NCBI GenBank assembly: GCA_010015675.1
Contig: ML976993.1
Coordinates: 1 to 52,315, forward strand
DNA: 52,315 bases
Source of the DNA: Byssothecium circinans
Taxonomy: Eukaryota; Ascomycota; Dothideomycetes; Pleosporales; Massarinaceae
Reading direction: 5' to 3'
This document shows positions 31,629 through 42,686 of this stretch, piece by piece. The translations under genes and the position numbers were made by a program. The notes below the pieces were generated by a model. That model did not search any database and was not told the origin of the DNA. It was given only the letters and a program-made list of their open reading frames with translations. Each line of letters starts with the position of its first letter. The stretch's first letter is position 1.

Positions 31629-33121
31629 ATGTGTCCCTTCAGTGAGCTGACCCTTATGATAAGCTCCAATTATATAGCTAACGAGCACAGCTTCTCTTCC
31701 TGCTGGCGAAGGTCCAAATCACTTCTCTCCGGCGACGGTAAAGGACTGGCAGCCGCGGAGAAAGTCCGTCTCCAACGCCTGCGAGCGATGTCGCCGGAGA
31801 AAGATTCGCTGTGACGGCAACACACCGTGTTCTACATGCAAGCGCTTCTCATTACAATGCATCAGATCACAGAAACCAAAAGAAGTAGTCGCATCGTGTG
31901 TAACCCCACGCCTTCGCGATATCGCGACTGCACGTGATCTGACGCTCACCGAAATCCAGAGAACACCAAGCTGCACTAGAAGGCCGAATACACCAGCTCG
32001 AAGCGCAATTGGCCGCACATGTATCCGCACCCATGCACGGGATGGAGACGATTGACGAGAACGTGTACATGACGACGACACCGGGCCCCCTGACGCTGTC
32101 GGCCTTTGACTGGGGACAGAGTCCGCCGCCATTGACGGCAGAAACGAATTTTGCTTCTCCCTTTAGCCAAGAAGGCGAAATCGACTTGGGGAGCTTCTCG
32201 GCAGGCACGGTGGGCAGCATACCCTCAATCGCCATCACTGAATGTGAGCCTGCCCCCACCGTGCAGCTTCCGACGTCTTCGCCAGTGCCTTCTTCATGGT
32301 CAGGCACAACGAGAGCGTCAAGTCCTGAAATGCCACCTACCAACATACCAAACTATTATCCTAACATGATATTTCCAGCCAACTCGAAGCCGTTCTCGCC
32401 ATCGCAGGGCTCGCCGCACACCGCACCATCGTGGGAATTCATGGCTCAGGGGTACCACGGCCAGCTGAAGCCTGAACTGTCTCACAGTGCAAATGTTTCC
32501 CGGAGAACTTCAACAACGGCATCGTCAAATTCAATGGAGAGCGACGAAGCCAATGCCGATGTAGACGCAGACGTGATGCCTCTCGCGTCGGTCCCCCATC
32601 TTCCGCGCCAGGGCGTCTTCGCTGCACACACTGAAAGCCCACCGCCTGGCTCCTCGCGATCAAGCTACACGGACCGAAGTCGGGCCGTCACAACGACCCC
32701 TTTCCCCAGTCGATTCGAAGCTGAGACTCTGACTGCTGAGTTTGTCTCGTACATGGAGTCGCTGGAGCACAAAGTCTACTCAGTGACTCCTGCACTCTTC
32801 AGCCGCATCTGCGAGTCGGTCTACCCTGATCCAAAGAAGCGAGGCGTGTCGGTCGACCCCACTGTATCCACCCAAATGGCCAGATTTCACGTCTTCATGG
32901 CCATGGCAATCGCAATGAAGATGAGGATCAAAGACGCGGTAGAACAAACAAACTCTCTCCTCGACACCTGCTACGACCTAGCAATGCAACAGACAACCGT
33001 CCCCACCTTCTGGCAAGAGAACGGCGGCATCGAAGCTTCGCAGCTGCTCTCCATCTTCGCCTCAATACGCAGAGAGCCGCAGTTTTCGCCTCGACCGCTT
33101 CAACCCTCCTTCTCTTGGTGA
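31629..33121 (+). CDS. Zn2Cys6 transcription factor, C-terminally short
   Basis: Three exons (31629-31641, 31691-31895, 31960-33121) give 459 aa. The tiny first exon encodes only MCPF plus one base; its GTGAGC donor, CTAAC branch point and ACAG acceptor put the zinc cluster in frame. The cluster starts NACERCRRRKIRC and has spacing C-x2-C-x6-C-x5-C-x2-C-x6-C. A helix EHQAALEGRIHQLEAQL just after it looks like a dimerisation coiled coil. Following a long Ser/Pro-rich linker, the beginning of the fungal-specific regulatory domain is recognisable (ARFHVFMAMAIAMKM, LDTCYDLAMQQTT, TFWQENGG). The frame then ends abruptly after FASIRREPQFS, where relatives normally continue for several hundred residues. 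Nothing downstream restores the domain. It may be a truncated, possibly non-functional regulator. Confidence 0.8.
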
Positions 33122-33980
33122 CATGCATTGCTAGGGAGGTTGAGGGTCTGTAAACATGTTGATGTCCGCAGAGCTGGTTTATTTTCTCTGTTGTGAATCC
33201 ACACACTGCATGTTTTTCGCATTTGCTTTCTGTATATATCTAGCTCTTATGACACCAGAATAGAATTCATTGAACCCAACCTTGGTTTGCCGGAAGTCCC
33301 TGCATGTATGTAGAGCTTGATAATATACACGCCGGTAAATCTTATCTAGCCATGGAAAGCATGGAGCGCAGAGCAAGACGCCTTCAAGTATGAAGCTTAC
33401 CATAGAGTCGGTGAGGTTGTTCCAAGAATGCGCCAATGCACACCACCCCTTACTATAACAGCTTGTCATTATTCAACTATAGTTGATGTCATCCCTCGCT
33501 CAGATTAATGTAAACACAAGATGAAGAGAATAGAAGAAAGACATAAGATGAAAAGTAGAAGAAGTTACGAATTGGGCGTTGGGTCAAATACTTCTTAGTA
33601 AAGGATGAGTAAAGCAACTAGCCTTTCTAGTTAACAAGACATCGATCGGAAGAATGTAGATGGTAGAAGGGAAGATAATTCTGAACCAGCCGCCCCGAAG
33701 CCACTTTTCCCAGTGATTACAAAAATCGATTTTCGTGAGCCTGCCCAATCCAGCCTCTATCAAAGAACACCATGCCCTTCGAGGGTATAACCGGATCCCA
33801 AAGTATACAACCAGAACCGCTAGAATACAGAAATGCAATGAATGTTGTCCATGACTGCGCCGTATATGCCCTTGGATACCATATTATGTTATAGCCCGTC
33901 TCTTACCTAACGCCCTTTCACTTTATACAAACCCACCGATACACAAAAGAAAACTCCCTTATTCCCTCCCAGCAACCAGT
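33122..33980. other. Intergenic region
   Basis: About 860 bases with no gene recognised. I looked here for the missing C-terminal part of the upstream regulator and found none in any frame. Confidence 0.5.
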
Positions 33981-34957
33981 TCAGCCAATTCTCGAATGTC
34001 TCGCTGGATATCCCAGAGCCGGCATGGGTCGATTTGGTAACGGTTTGTCGTGCATATTATAGCCCTGCGAAAGCGGCAGCGCACTCGCTTCAGAGCGATA
34101 ATACTCTGGTGGCCCGGCTCCAGCTCCAGTTCCATCTGCAGTGCTCGCCCCTTGGCCTCGCTCCGCTTTACGCCTCTCATTCTTCCGCATCGTCAGTACA
34201 ACGATAGTCCCAATGAACGCTCCAAGGACAACGATAATAGCGAGAGAGATGGCGAGGATGGCGCCTGGGCTGAGTGGTTTCGGGCCGCCGGCGCGCGGTG
34301 CGGCAGCAGCGGGAGATGAAGCGGGCTGTGAGGTAGGTGAAGCGACGGCGGGACTTGACGAAGCCGACGCTGACTGCCCGAGTATCGCCGGGAGTCTGAT
34401 TTTCTGATCCGTGGAACAGCACGCGGTTGAGTTTTTGGCGCAGCACCAGAATTCCGAGGTAGGTGTGCCGTCGCATGGTGTAAGGGCTGCTGAGCCTTGT
34501 GCATTCCCCTAGTTCACTGTATTAGAAACTATTCTATCCTGTTCGATTCAAGATAGTATTGTTCGTCGTAACTCACCGAATCACTCTTCCCCACACAGAC
34601 ATCTGCCAAACACTTCGTCTTATCCACCGGATTCGCCGTACACCCATTCCGCCAATAATCCGTAGATCGAGCCTTACTCGTCTCGTTGAAACTTTCAGCC
34701 TGGCAAAGACCGTTGGGCAAACACCTCTCTGAAGTAACGCCGTTGGCGAGCATTCCACCCGCAGGATTTTTCCGGTTTGTCGCGCAACACATCGAAACCT
34801 CGCCGGCGACATTCGAACACGGTTGGAATTCCGGGCCTAGAGGCTTGGAGTTGTGGTCGTAACAAGTCGCTGAGGAAAGTCTGGCTAAGCTTATCACGCT
34901 TAGTACTGCCAGCAGTATCGATCGCCTGCGCATCGAGTATGAATGTGAGCCTGCCAT
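33981..34957 (-). CDS. Cys-rich single-pass membrane protein
   Basis: Two exons (34577-34957, 33981-34508) give 302 aa; the 68-nt intron has GTGAGT and CTAG sites and joins in phase 0. The signal peptide, with RRRSILLAVLSVISLARLSSA, ends before TCYDHNSKPLG. The ectodomain of about 130 residues has many cysteines in fungal surface-protein patterns (CSNVAGEVSMCC, CLPNGLC, WCCAKNSTACC). A Ser/Ala/Pro-rich stalk leads to one TM helix (AILAISLAIIVVLGAFIGTI), then a basic stop-transfer MRKNERRK and a Gly/Pro-rich cytoplasmic tail. The architecture resembles Wsc/Mid2-like surface sensors, but the ectodomain is not a WSC domain, so a sensing role is only suggested. ATG 34957 is the first in frame; 34933 is a good alternative that puts the basic residues at the very start. 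Confidence 0.82.
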
Positions 34958-35341
34958 TACGAACGAAGTATGTGCGAAAGCACGACGAGGAGGTTGAAAA
35001 GGTACGAGAACGAAACGGCGAGGTTGAGCACGATCCACGAGCGAGAACTAGGTACGTCGCGCTCACGCAGGAATCGCTGGAGCCCTTATACACCCACCAC
35101 CACTACCGGGGGCGGTGTTTTGCATGAATGCATTGTTGTTCCTTTTCGAGTTCCAAACGAGGCACTGCCGTTTCCAAGGCTCCGACGGTGCTAATATGAA
35201 ACAGGGAGACTTTAGGCGCTTGTCCGGCAGGATGCTGAAGCAACCAATCGAAATCCACAAATTTTAGAATACTTTCTGCAGGAGCGACGGTTATTGGCTG
35301 GGCAATGGTAAGTCGTCAGACGCTAACCCGTGTGAATGATG

Positions 35342-35621
35342 TACTGTGGTAGTAGGGATAAGTAGTGTGACAGGTCAGTGCGCAGCAAGGGTGTGAGAGG
35401 GCGCTAATTCAGGGTTTGCGAAAAGCCCTTACTAAATTTAATACAACACTCAATTAGGGCGCTTAACTCTATATAGCAATTAACGCATAAGGTAGCTATA
35501 CTAAGTGATAAAATAAAAACTCTTTCTATCTTAACGTGGCCTAGCTAAAACGCAATTTCCGGCGTCGCACACCCTTGCTGCGCACTGACCTGTCACACTA
35601 CTTATCCCTACTACCACAGTA
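35342..35621. mobile_element. MITE with perfect 54-bp terminal inverted repeats
   Basis: Positions 35342-35395 and 35568-35621 are exact reverse complements over 54 bases, starting TACTGTGGTAGTAGGGATAA. The outermost TA on each side could be the TA target duplication of a Tc1/mariner-pogo element, which would make the element proper 276 bp (35344-35619). The 172-bp middle is AT-rich and has no coding frame. The lack of any mismatch between the two arms suggests recent insertion or strong homogenisation. No transposase with matching ends is in the window. Confidence 0.88.
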
Positions 35622-35725
35622 GGATCGCCGCTATGATCGCATAGCCCCCCGATCGGTTGGTGGGCGGTGAACGCGAGTAAAAGATACAATAGAAATCGAG
35701 GTTCAAGCTTTTTACTACTCACGTG

Positions 35726-35860
35726 TACGGGTGGTTATGGAATCACGTTTTTTTGCCACCCACGCTCTAATTCGTTGCTTGCCACTAATTAAATAATTGC
35801 GTATGTCTTTACTGGTTCCCTAAGGATACCAATTCTCACGTGATTCCATAACCCGCCGTA
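35726..35860. repeat. Small fold-back element with 23-bp inverted repeats
   Basis: The arms 35726-35748 and 35838-35860 are reverse complements with two mismatches, sharing GGTTATGGAATCACGT. Each arm ends in TA on the outside, like the larger MITE 105 bp away, and CACGTG words lie near both arms. The loop of about 90 bases is AT-rich. Confidence 0.6.
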
Positions 35861-36749
35861 TCCACTACGCTCCGCGAGTACTGGTAGTATGCCTCCGCTT
35901 GGTCCCCTTTTTCTATGGGGTGTGGTTTTCACCGCAAGCATGTCTTGGTATTCCATCCTACTAGTATCGTCAAAAAAATCGCAGCGACATCCTGCTAGCA
36001 GTGAATTGGGGCTTGGATACGGACTTCCATTGCCTTATGGCTGGCCTTGCCTTGGTGCCCGTTGAGCATTCCACTTTCAACGGGGCCGAGCGCAACCACG
36101 CGGGGTACCCCAGGTATAACCGCAGATCCTAAGAATTATTGCACAGGAGTGATGTGTGAAAAGTCATTGCGAGTGTGTGGTACAAAGGGCAATAATCCCA
36201 GGCCAAATATGGTCGCGAAAACTTGATTCTTCAACACGGTTTGCGTCCGTGGAATCAGAAATTGTAATTTACCCAGGTCCTTTGATTTCTTGATCTGAAC
36301 TGGTCTATCTTCACTGACGGATACACGCCTGTTAGCTTCATGATACGACCAATGAAGAAGTTGTGTGGACGGTGAATAGAAATGTCATGCGATATGCATT
36401 CCACGAATTTGAGACTCTAATATCACGAAAGCAGGGAATATACTACACCAAATAACACTTTATAACACTCCCTAAAAATATAAAGCTGTTTCTAAACATC
36501 TATATATTTTTTCGACTTTCAGATTGGAACATGCACGCCTCAGTATCACTGTTCTAATGACGCCTAACTTGATGTGTCACCCGCAGACATACTTGGTAGA
36601 CCTTCCTTACAGTTTTGTACAGGGGAAACACGCCTCCAACATAACCAAGAACACCAGAAAGAAACGCCATAACCCACGTCGAAAAACAGACAAGACACCC
36701 ACTCCATCCCTTAAACCACAGCGCCACATTTTCCTCACATAACTTGCCG

Positions 36750-38081
36750 TCAACATCTCTTCTGCCTCTTAGCACGCCTCTCAGCCAGCATCCCCAATTG
36801 AAAGCCCTCAGAGCCAGATAAGCCTCCCCTGACAATCTCCATATATTGGCCCATTCGCTTCTCCTCACGTACTTCCGCTTCGTATGCCATCTCCTGCACC
36901 TTCTTCTCGGCCTCCTTTTCTTTGATCTGGGCATCGAACTTCCGGCGTATTTCTCGCGCTTCATTCTCGATTTGCTTTATCTTGCTCACGGTGGCGATTT
37001 GCTTGGTTTTGGCGTTTTCTCTCCGGTCCCATGCGGTGAAGTACGCTTTGAAAGGCGGCTGTTTGGCTGGGCGAGTTGGGGGTGATGTCGGAGATGGGCT
37101 TGGGGTTAGAGATTCCATAGGGGACAATATGATCGAGTCTGGCTCCTCGGGTCGACGCTCGTTCGTCTTAGCATGCTGAGTCGGCGCCGCGGGTTTCAAG
37201 GAGGAGGGTTCGCCGGCAGATGGGTGATGGATGGCCCTTTTGAGTGTCTTGGTGTCAACTTCAGCGACCATTTTAGCGACGGGTGCCTTTCCATTGATGG
37301 GAACAAATGAGGAGGCAGCAGGCGTGTCGGCACGCAGTGCGTGAGAGATAGTCGGCTCTTCTGGCTGTCTTTGTGGGCTTGGAGATGACATGGTAGATCC
37401 CGATGTAGACGAAGACAGTGAAGTAACGCTGCTCCTACGCCTATCTTCCATGTAAGGATTGACCGCTTCGTTTCGAGAACAGGCTGTTTTGAGCGAGGGA
37501 TGTTGAGTGTCGACGGCCGGATTATCGATGGCTGCAGTATCCGCACCAGATGTTTTGTTCCCTCCGGCGCGCGAGTTGACGCCATAGGCCGCCTCTGAGG
37601 GATTCCGCTGCAGGATACTGATAATCGAACTAAAAAGGCCACGGAACGATGTGGAGAACTTCATCTGGCACTTCACCTTGGGGTATCGAAGAATGAAGGC
37701 AGCCTTCATGTACGCTCGAACCTGTTGGGCTCCCCAGTCACTCATATTCTGCGTCCAGATGGTCTTGAAAGGCTCTAGGAACTGGATCTGCTCTTGGAAC
37801 TCATAATTGTAAACCTCCTTGCGATCAAGGGGATTGAGCACTTGATATAGGGAGAGTGGCGCGCGGGCGAGTGTGGGGTTGGAGATGGCATAGACCGATC
37901 GTCTATTCAAGTAGCCGACCAGGAGATGTCGGCGTATTCCGTAAAGGGCTGGTTTAGAAGAAAGAATGTGCCAATGGAGGAGATCGGATTGAGGAAGAGT
38001 GGCATTCCCGGTGTGTTCCTGGAGGAGCTCGATGATAATTTCCGCCGTAACCGTGGGCGCAGCAGGGTCGGCGTTGACCAT
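36750..38081 (-). CDS. Hypothetical protein with C-terminal coiled coil
   Basis: Single exon, 443 aa, from the ATG at 38081. I recognise no family. The first 160 residues look folded and conserved in style (LLHWHILSSKPALYG, KTIWTQNMSDWGAQQVRAYM). A long Ser/Pro-rich disordered middle follows (about 165-340). The last 100 residues contain a charged helix (KIKQIENEAREIRRKFDAQI and on), a probable coiled coil, and a basic end (RRAKRQKRC) that could be a nuclear signal. No membrane segment or catalytic motif. The long intact frame and coherent start support a real gene. Confidence 0.72.
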   Translation of the reverse strand: MVNADPAAPTVTAEIIIELLQEHTGNATLPQSDLLHWHILSSKPALYGIRRHLLVGYLNRRSVYAISNPTLARAPLSLYQVLNPLDRKEVYNYEFQEQIQFLEPFKTIWTQNMSDWGAQQVRAYMKAAFILRYPKVKCQMKFSTSFRGLFSSIISILQRNPSEAAYGVNSRAGGNKTSGADTAAIDNPAVDTQHPSLKTACSRNEAVNPYMEDRRRSSVTSLSSSTSGSTMSSPSPQRQPEEPTISHALRADTPAASSFVPINGKAPVAKMVAEVDTKTLKRAIHHPSAGEPSSLKPAAPTQHAKTNERRPEEPDSIILSPMESLTPSPSPTSPPTRPAKQPPFKAYFTAWDRRENAKTKQIATVSKIKQIENEAREIRRKFDAQIKEKEAEKKVQEMAYEAEVREEKRMGQYMEIVRGGLSGSEGFQLGMLAERRAKRQKRC

Positions 38082-39125
38082 TGCGTTTTCGTACTGTCAG
38101 CCTGTGTTGTAGGTCTCCGAGCACATTCAATTGGATTGTGTTAGAGATAATGGCCGCGTAGTAAAACTCAAGAAGCCGCCAGGACAAGAGTTAAAGAAGG
38201 AAAGGAAATGAAAGAAGTGACAATAGACATAGAAGTGTTCTCCGTTCCTCACCGCCTGTGTGATCGGTGAGGATTCGTTTGCAGTCATCTTAAACCCTCA
38301 AGTGCGCAGCAACTTCGAAATCGAGGGAACCAATAGCAAAGGAAGCAAGAAAAAAACCTGTTGATTGTTTTGTGAAGAGCGATACAGGTGTAGATTACCC
38401 CACACAGTAAAGGCCTCCCCGTATTTCCTAAGCAGATACTGTTATGAGCTTCTCTTCTATCATTCCGCATCCCTAACATCCTCTTTCCGCTCTAGCCCTC
38501 CACCTCTTACAGACGATGTCGGTCCTTCGGGATAATAAAATTTCAGGGAAATAAGCCATACACCACACAACTCCTCCACGGGTGATTCAGTTCCTCATAC
38601 CCACTCTAATTGCTGGCTTCTGTGGTGACGTGAGTTTTAATAGCTTATTCCCCGAATTTATCTTTCCGCGAGAGGTCGGTGTGTTCAATTCGACATTTCT
38701 GAAGATGGACTCCTTGGCTACTATTTCGTAGCCGAAGATGCAAGTGGAAGGTAGGATCTGAATCACCACAACTAGAGAAGCGCACGCACCCGGCCATTGA
38801 AGATCCTAGATCAAAATTTTGATATGTAAATGCACCATACCTACACATATGCCAGCAGCTTGTGCTATGATTAAATGCCCATGCTAGGTAGAGTGATCCA
38901 GCCATGCAAGATTCCCGGGGATAAACGCATACAAGGATGGATAAGGCATGTTCCACATCACCTCCTCTATATGCATACCGACGGTCTTTCATCGTATACC
39001 TCGTGATAACTCCATTTGACCGCATCCCTGAAGATCACGATGCAAAGTCAGCAAAGCTCAGTCAGGTTCCAGTACTGCAGTACGTACCAAAAGCAAAGAC
39101 CAGACACTGTGACGCCGAAGCTGCC
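38082..39125. other. Intergenic region, 1.0 kb
   Basis: Nothing recognisable beyond short random frames. Confidence 0.5.
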
Positions 39126-40137
39126 TTACTCCTGTGGCGCTCTCATCTCGCGGAGGGCCAACTCATATCCTTCCTCACCAGTCATGTTACCTAAGTATGA
39201 GGGATAATGTCAGCACAGCCCATGCAAAGGGGTATCGCATCGTCTTCTACTCACCGCGAAGCTTCTTCATCTCCCGAGCGCGGTCATCGATTTCACCCTC
39301 CAGCTCCTCTATACCTCTCTTTAAAGTCCCGCAATGAGCGTGAGCCTCCTCAAGGTCCTTCTTTAGGCCCCTAATTATGTCGACAAGGCTCTGCGTTCGC
39401 GCTGCGGTGCGGTTGTGCTCGGTAGTTTTGGCGTCAAGTTCTTGCTCCTGGCGTTTCTGGTGGCGCTTCTTGTCCATGTAGGCCTGGAGAAGGGGCTCAC
39501 GAATGTCACTATCACTGGTGTTGCGAGGGGAGTCTCTGGTCGCCGTTCGGTCATTTCTAGTCCCATAGGTAGGCGACAAGCGCTGTTCAGGTGTTGCGGT
39601 TCCTTCGTCTGAAATGCCTTCTCGCTCTCGTGTCGGGCTGGCTGCCTTCGATCTTGCTTCCTCGATACCCTCCACCGTCCTGGTCGCATCCTCGATCAGA
39701 CGAGGCACATTAGAAAGCGACTCGCATCCCATAAATCCCTTCGCGATGAAGCAGGCTTTAAGGAAGGCCGCCATCTGAATTGCGAATGTTTGCGGATGAG
39801 GATATCTGTACTTGACGAAGCCGAAAGGCTTAGCCAGGGCGATCTTCACACTCGCAGCTAGAGGCACGGCGTCGCAATCCTCCGGGGATCCAGCCTCTTT
39901 CCAGAGCTTAATGTATGGCAGCTTCTTGTCGATTGCTTCGAGGTAGGCGTGCACCCGAGATCCTTTTGAAGAGCCAACAAAAATCTTGAGAGGTGCTGCG
40001 TCTTTCCAAACAATATTGGGCTCCCACTGAACCTCATCAACGTATGACAGTCCGTCTGGCTTCTGCAGACATGCTTTCACGGCCTCAACCTTCTTGTCTG
40101 GCGGAGGCCTGAGGCTAGAGCGTTTGGAGTCAACCAT
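39126..40137 (-). CDS. Hypothetical coiled-coil protein
   Basis: Two exons (39255-40137, 39126-39190) give 315 aa. The 64-nt intron has a GTGAGT donor and CTTAG acceptor; it replaces an immediate stop with a further 21 residues ending LREMRAPQE. The N-terminal 150 residues look globular (PLKIFVGSSKGSRVHAYLEA, IKLWKEAGSPEDC, FGFVKYRYPHPQTF). A charged disordered stretch follows, then a helix of about 85 residues (KRHQKRQEQELDAKTTEHN onward) with heptad character, a likely coiled coil. Function unknown. Confidence 0.72.
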
Positions 40138-41335
40138 GACAGTAGGGCCCTAGCTGTTACAGATAGCGAAGGCTAATGAGGCGGTAGATAAAACAATGCC
40201 CAGGGATTTACACTGAAGGCCGTGAAAGGTAAAAGAGAGGTGAGAAAGGCGCGAAGCTAGGAGCGCGTCTGGACGCGTTTGAGTGGTGCCAAGACCGGCG
40301 GAAAGGTAGGTGCGAGCGGCGCGGAACTGGGATTAAGGCGGCAGATGAATGGCATCCTTGTTTGCTTCGGTACAGATACTACATATGTATAATACTATGC
40401 GCACTTCGATTGACTGTAGTAGCACCTGTGTTAAAGACGCTGTCACAACTAGCAGAATTATGCTGCGCTTCGGCACAGAGAGAGTTGAGTTGGCTGACCA
40501 AGGCATGGCCGACGTTGAGCGCTCACCTTTTTTCTTGGCAGAAAATCACCCAAATTTTCTCTGCGGTTTTTATAAATCACGTGGAGCTTGCGCCACACCC
40601 TGTTCATTTTTTTGGGGATCTACAGATCATCTCCCCTGCGCACGAACGACTCTCCATTTCTCCCCCAATCCCAATCTTTTCCCGCTTCTTCTATTGTCGC
40701 TGCGTTCAGCTCGTCGAGCTGCTTCTCCGCCTGCACCATCCGCTCCGGTACTGTGTTGCCCCTTTCTCGCACTTTGGATAGCAGCGTTATGCCTTCCAGT
40801 GACCGGCACCGCGACAGTTGCACGTACAAACTGCACGGGTCGCACTGAGTGAGAACCGCTTGGCCATCGATATTCGTCGTCCTGCTCCGCCGCAATTCCA
40901 GTGCAACCCCGTCTAAGGTCCTGCTGCCGCCTTTGTGATTACGAATTTGTATAGTTACTCACTTCCGCTAGATATGCGTGTCCACTCGTTTGATATTGTG
41001 AACAACGACAGAACGTATGAATACCATACTCAAAGAAGTGTGCAATGCCCGACGTGTCATTGATACCGAGGAGATCCGACGGTCGTTATCCACACTGTGA
41101 TCAATCTTGAACCAAATACGACATTTTCTGAAGCTTTATATCTAGTGGGTTGTGACCTAAAATACAGAACTAACACACACCAAATATTGCGGGTCTACTA
41201 ATCTGTGCCTCTAAGTTCATGAGCACCGGATCATTGTCGTCCAAAGGCAGCCTTTCCAAGTTTGAAACACTCGTCGCAGTACCCTCTATAGGCTATGGCA
41301 CCTCTCCTCTTGCCACCGCCCATCCCTCTCCCGTC
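40138..41335. other. Intergenic region with a helicase relic
   Basis: Apart from the Pif1-like fragment at 40620-40895, no gene is seen in these 1.2 kb. Confidence 0.5.
40620..40895 (-). pseudogene. Relic of the C-terminus of a Pif1-type helicase ORF
   Basis: On the minus strand a short frame reads CSLYVQLSRCRSLEGITLLS, which fits the conserved motif VI region of Pif1/RecD-like helicases. It runs on into VPERMVQAEKQLDELNAATI, a tail I associate with Helitron- or Pif1-type transposon ORFs of fungi. There is no upstream helicase core, no start and no intron that would extend it, so this is a fragment. The family assignment is by eye. Confidence 0.45.
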
Positions 41336-41755
41336 TCAGTCTTCTTGGTCTAGCATGATCAACTTCGTATCGTCCTGGCCCGCCAATCGATGCGGCAGCG
41401 CCTCCTCCTTGTACTTCTTCGACTCAATCATACTCTTGAAGCTCTCCAAGTTTGGATACTTGTTAATTGCAACAAAGTCCCAGCTTTCTCCTTCCGCCGC
41501 AATGACATTCACTACCGGAACGCTGCTGAAAGTGACCTCGGCGCCAGCAGGAATAAGACCCGAGCGTAAGACGGAAACGTAGCGTTGCATGGCTTCGCGG
41601 CCGGTGCACGGCTCGCCAGCCAAGTGCGCATGCTCGGGGGCGTAGATGGCTTTCTCGCGGTATCTCCAGAGATTCAGCATATAGATTGGTTTGTTGCCAT
41701 CGAAGGTCGTGGACGCGGAAGCGAGGGCGGAGAAGTCGATCGGTGGGCAAGGCAT
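41336..41755 (-). CDS. DUF1330-like dimeric alpha/beta-barrel protein
   Basis: Single exon, 139 aa from the ATG at 41755. The frame opens further upstream, but those residues are not protein-like. The fold pattern is that of small dimeric alpha/beta-barrel (ferredoxin-like) proteins: a strand with PIYMLNLWRYREKA, then GREAMQRYVSVLRSGLIPAGAEVTF, a middle strand VVNVIAAEGESWDFVAINKYP and the helix NLESFKSMIESKKYKEEALP. That strand-helix-strand arrangement with DFVAINKYPNLESF is typical of DUF1330/EthD-type proteins. Biochemical role unknown; relatives often neighbour oxidoreductases, and an SDR lies about 930 bp away. Confidence 0.75.
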   Translation of the reverse strand: MPCPPIDFSALASASTTFDGNKPIYMLNLWRYREKAIYAPEHAHLAGEPCTGREAMQRYVSVLRSGLIPAGAEVTFSSVPVVNVIAAEGESWDFVAINKYPNLESFKSMIESKKYKEEALPHRLAGQDDTKLIMLDQED

Positions 41756-42686
41756 TGTGGATTGACAAGAATTGTCTCCAATGTGATGTTTTTGAACGTA
41801 TGTAGTGATATTGTTGCGGTTTATCACAGGTACTCTGCCACATCCTTTATATTCGCCTCCTGGACGCGGGGCACGTGATGTGTGATGGGTTCGGCGGAGT
41901 TCCGCCCCAAAAAGGGCGGCTTACGCTCTTCAAGGGCGCATTACGGCATGCAATTCTTTTTCCTCATTCAATAGTCCATCGTTTTTACGAAGCAGGCTTC
42001 TGAGAAGGTTAAGATCGCGTGACTCGACTTACTCCGGGTGCTGGGGAGCCCCGCCAATAACATGTCGTGGATTGTTGAGGTCTGATCCTCGCTTTCGCGA
42101 ATCGGATTTATGTGCTGACGGAGGGGAAGCGCAGACACTCAAGCAGCATGTCTATACTCCTGACATCTCTGTTGTATCCGCTGGTCAGGAGCCGGCTTTG
42201 CTTTTGTCTCCTAGGTATTGAACTAATCGACAATGCACAGCGGTGGGCCAGCGACCCGGCATATGCGTCCATTCCATTTGCCGGTGGTGGTTGTGAAGAA
42301 AGATATGTTGCATACAACGCCCATTGTTCGGCTCGACTAACGAGAAGGTACATCAGGAGCCGACGAAGAATCATGTTCTTTTCGTGAGCACATGTAGGAA
42401 TCGTCTTTGACTTGCGATACTGATCTATCAGATACCATATCTCTACTGGGACACGTCTTTTCAGATCAAACGCCGCAACAGGTGCATCAATATTGCCGTA
42501 GATGTCAAGGCTGTTGGCGCGAGACCATCTATGGACATCCCTTAGCTCTATTCAGAAGCTTCGGTCGAGGAGAACAGGAAGAATCGCATAAATATGCGAC
42601 ACTGGATCGATGTGGATTCGATAAGGTCACTTATGGCTAAGGCTATAACTGTCAGGATAGTGATCGTCCTGTAGATAGAAGCATCT
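41756..42686. other. Intergenic region
   Basis: About 930 bases with no recognisable gene or repeat. Confidence 0.5.

Larger units (their letters stand above)
34958..36749. other. Repeat-bearing intergenic region, 1.8 kb
   Basis: Holds a 280-bp MITE (35342-35621) and a second, smaller fold-back sequence (35726-35860), listed separately. The rest, including 35870-36700, contains no recognisable gene. Confidence 0.6.

Noticed and set aside
33179..33838. Minus-strand frames downstream of the short Zn2Cys6 gene
   Set aside because: No homology or splice logic links them to the missing domain; composition is that of intergenic DNA.
40349..40852. 167-residue plus-strand frame
   Set aside because: It is antisense to the helicase relic, which has the protein-like composition; the plus frame is not protein-like.
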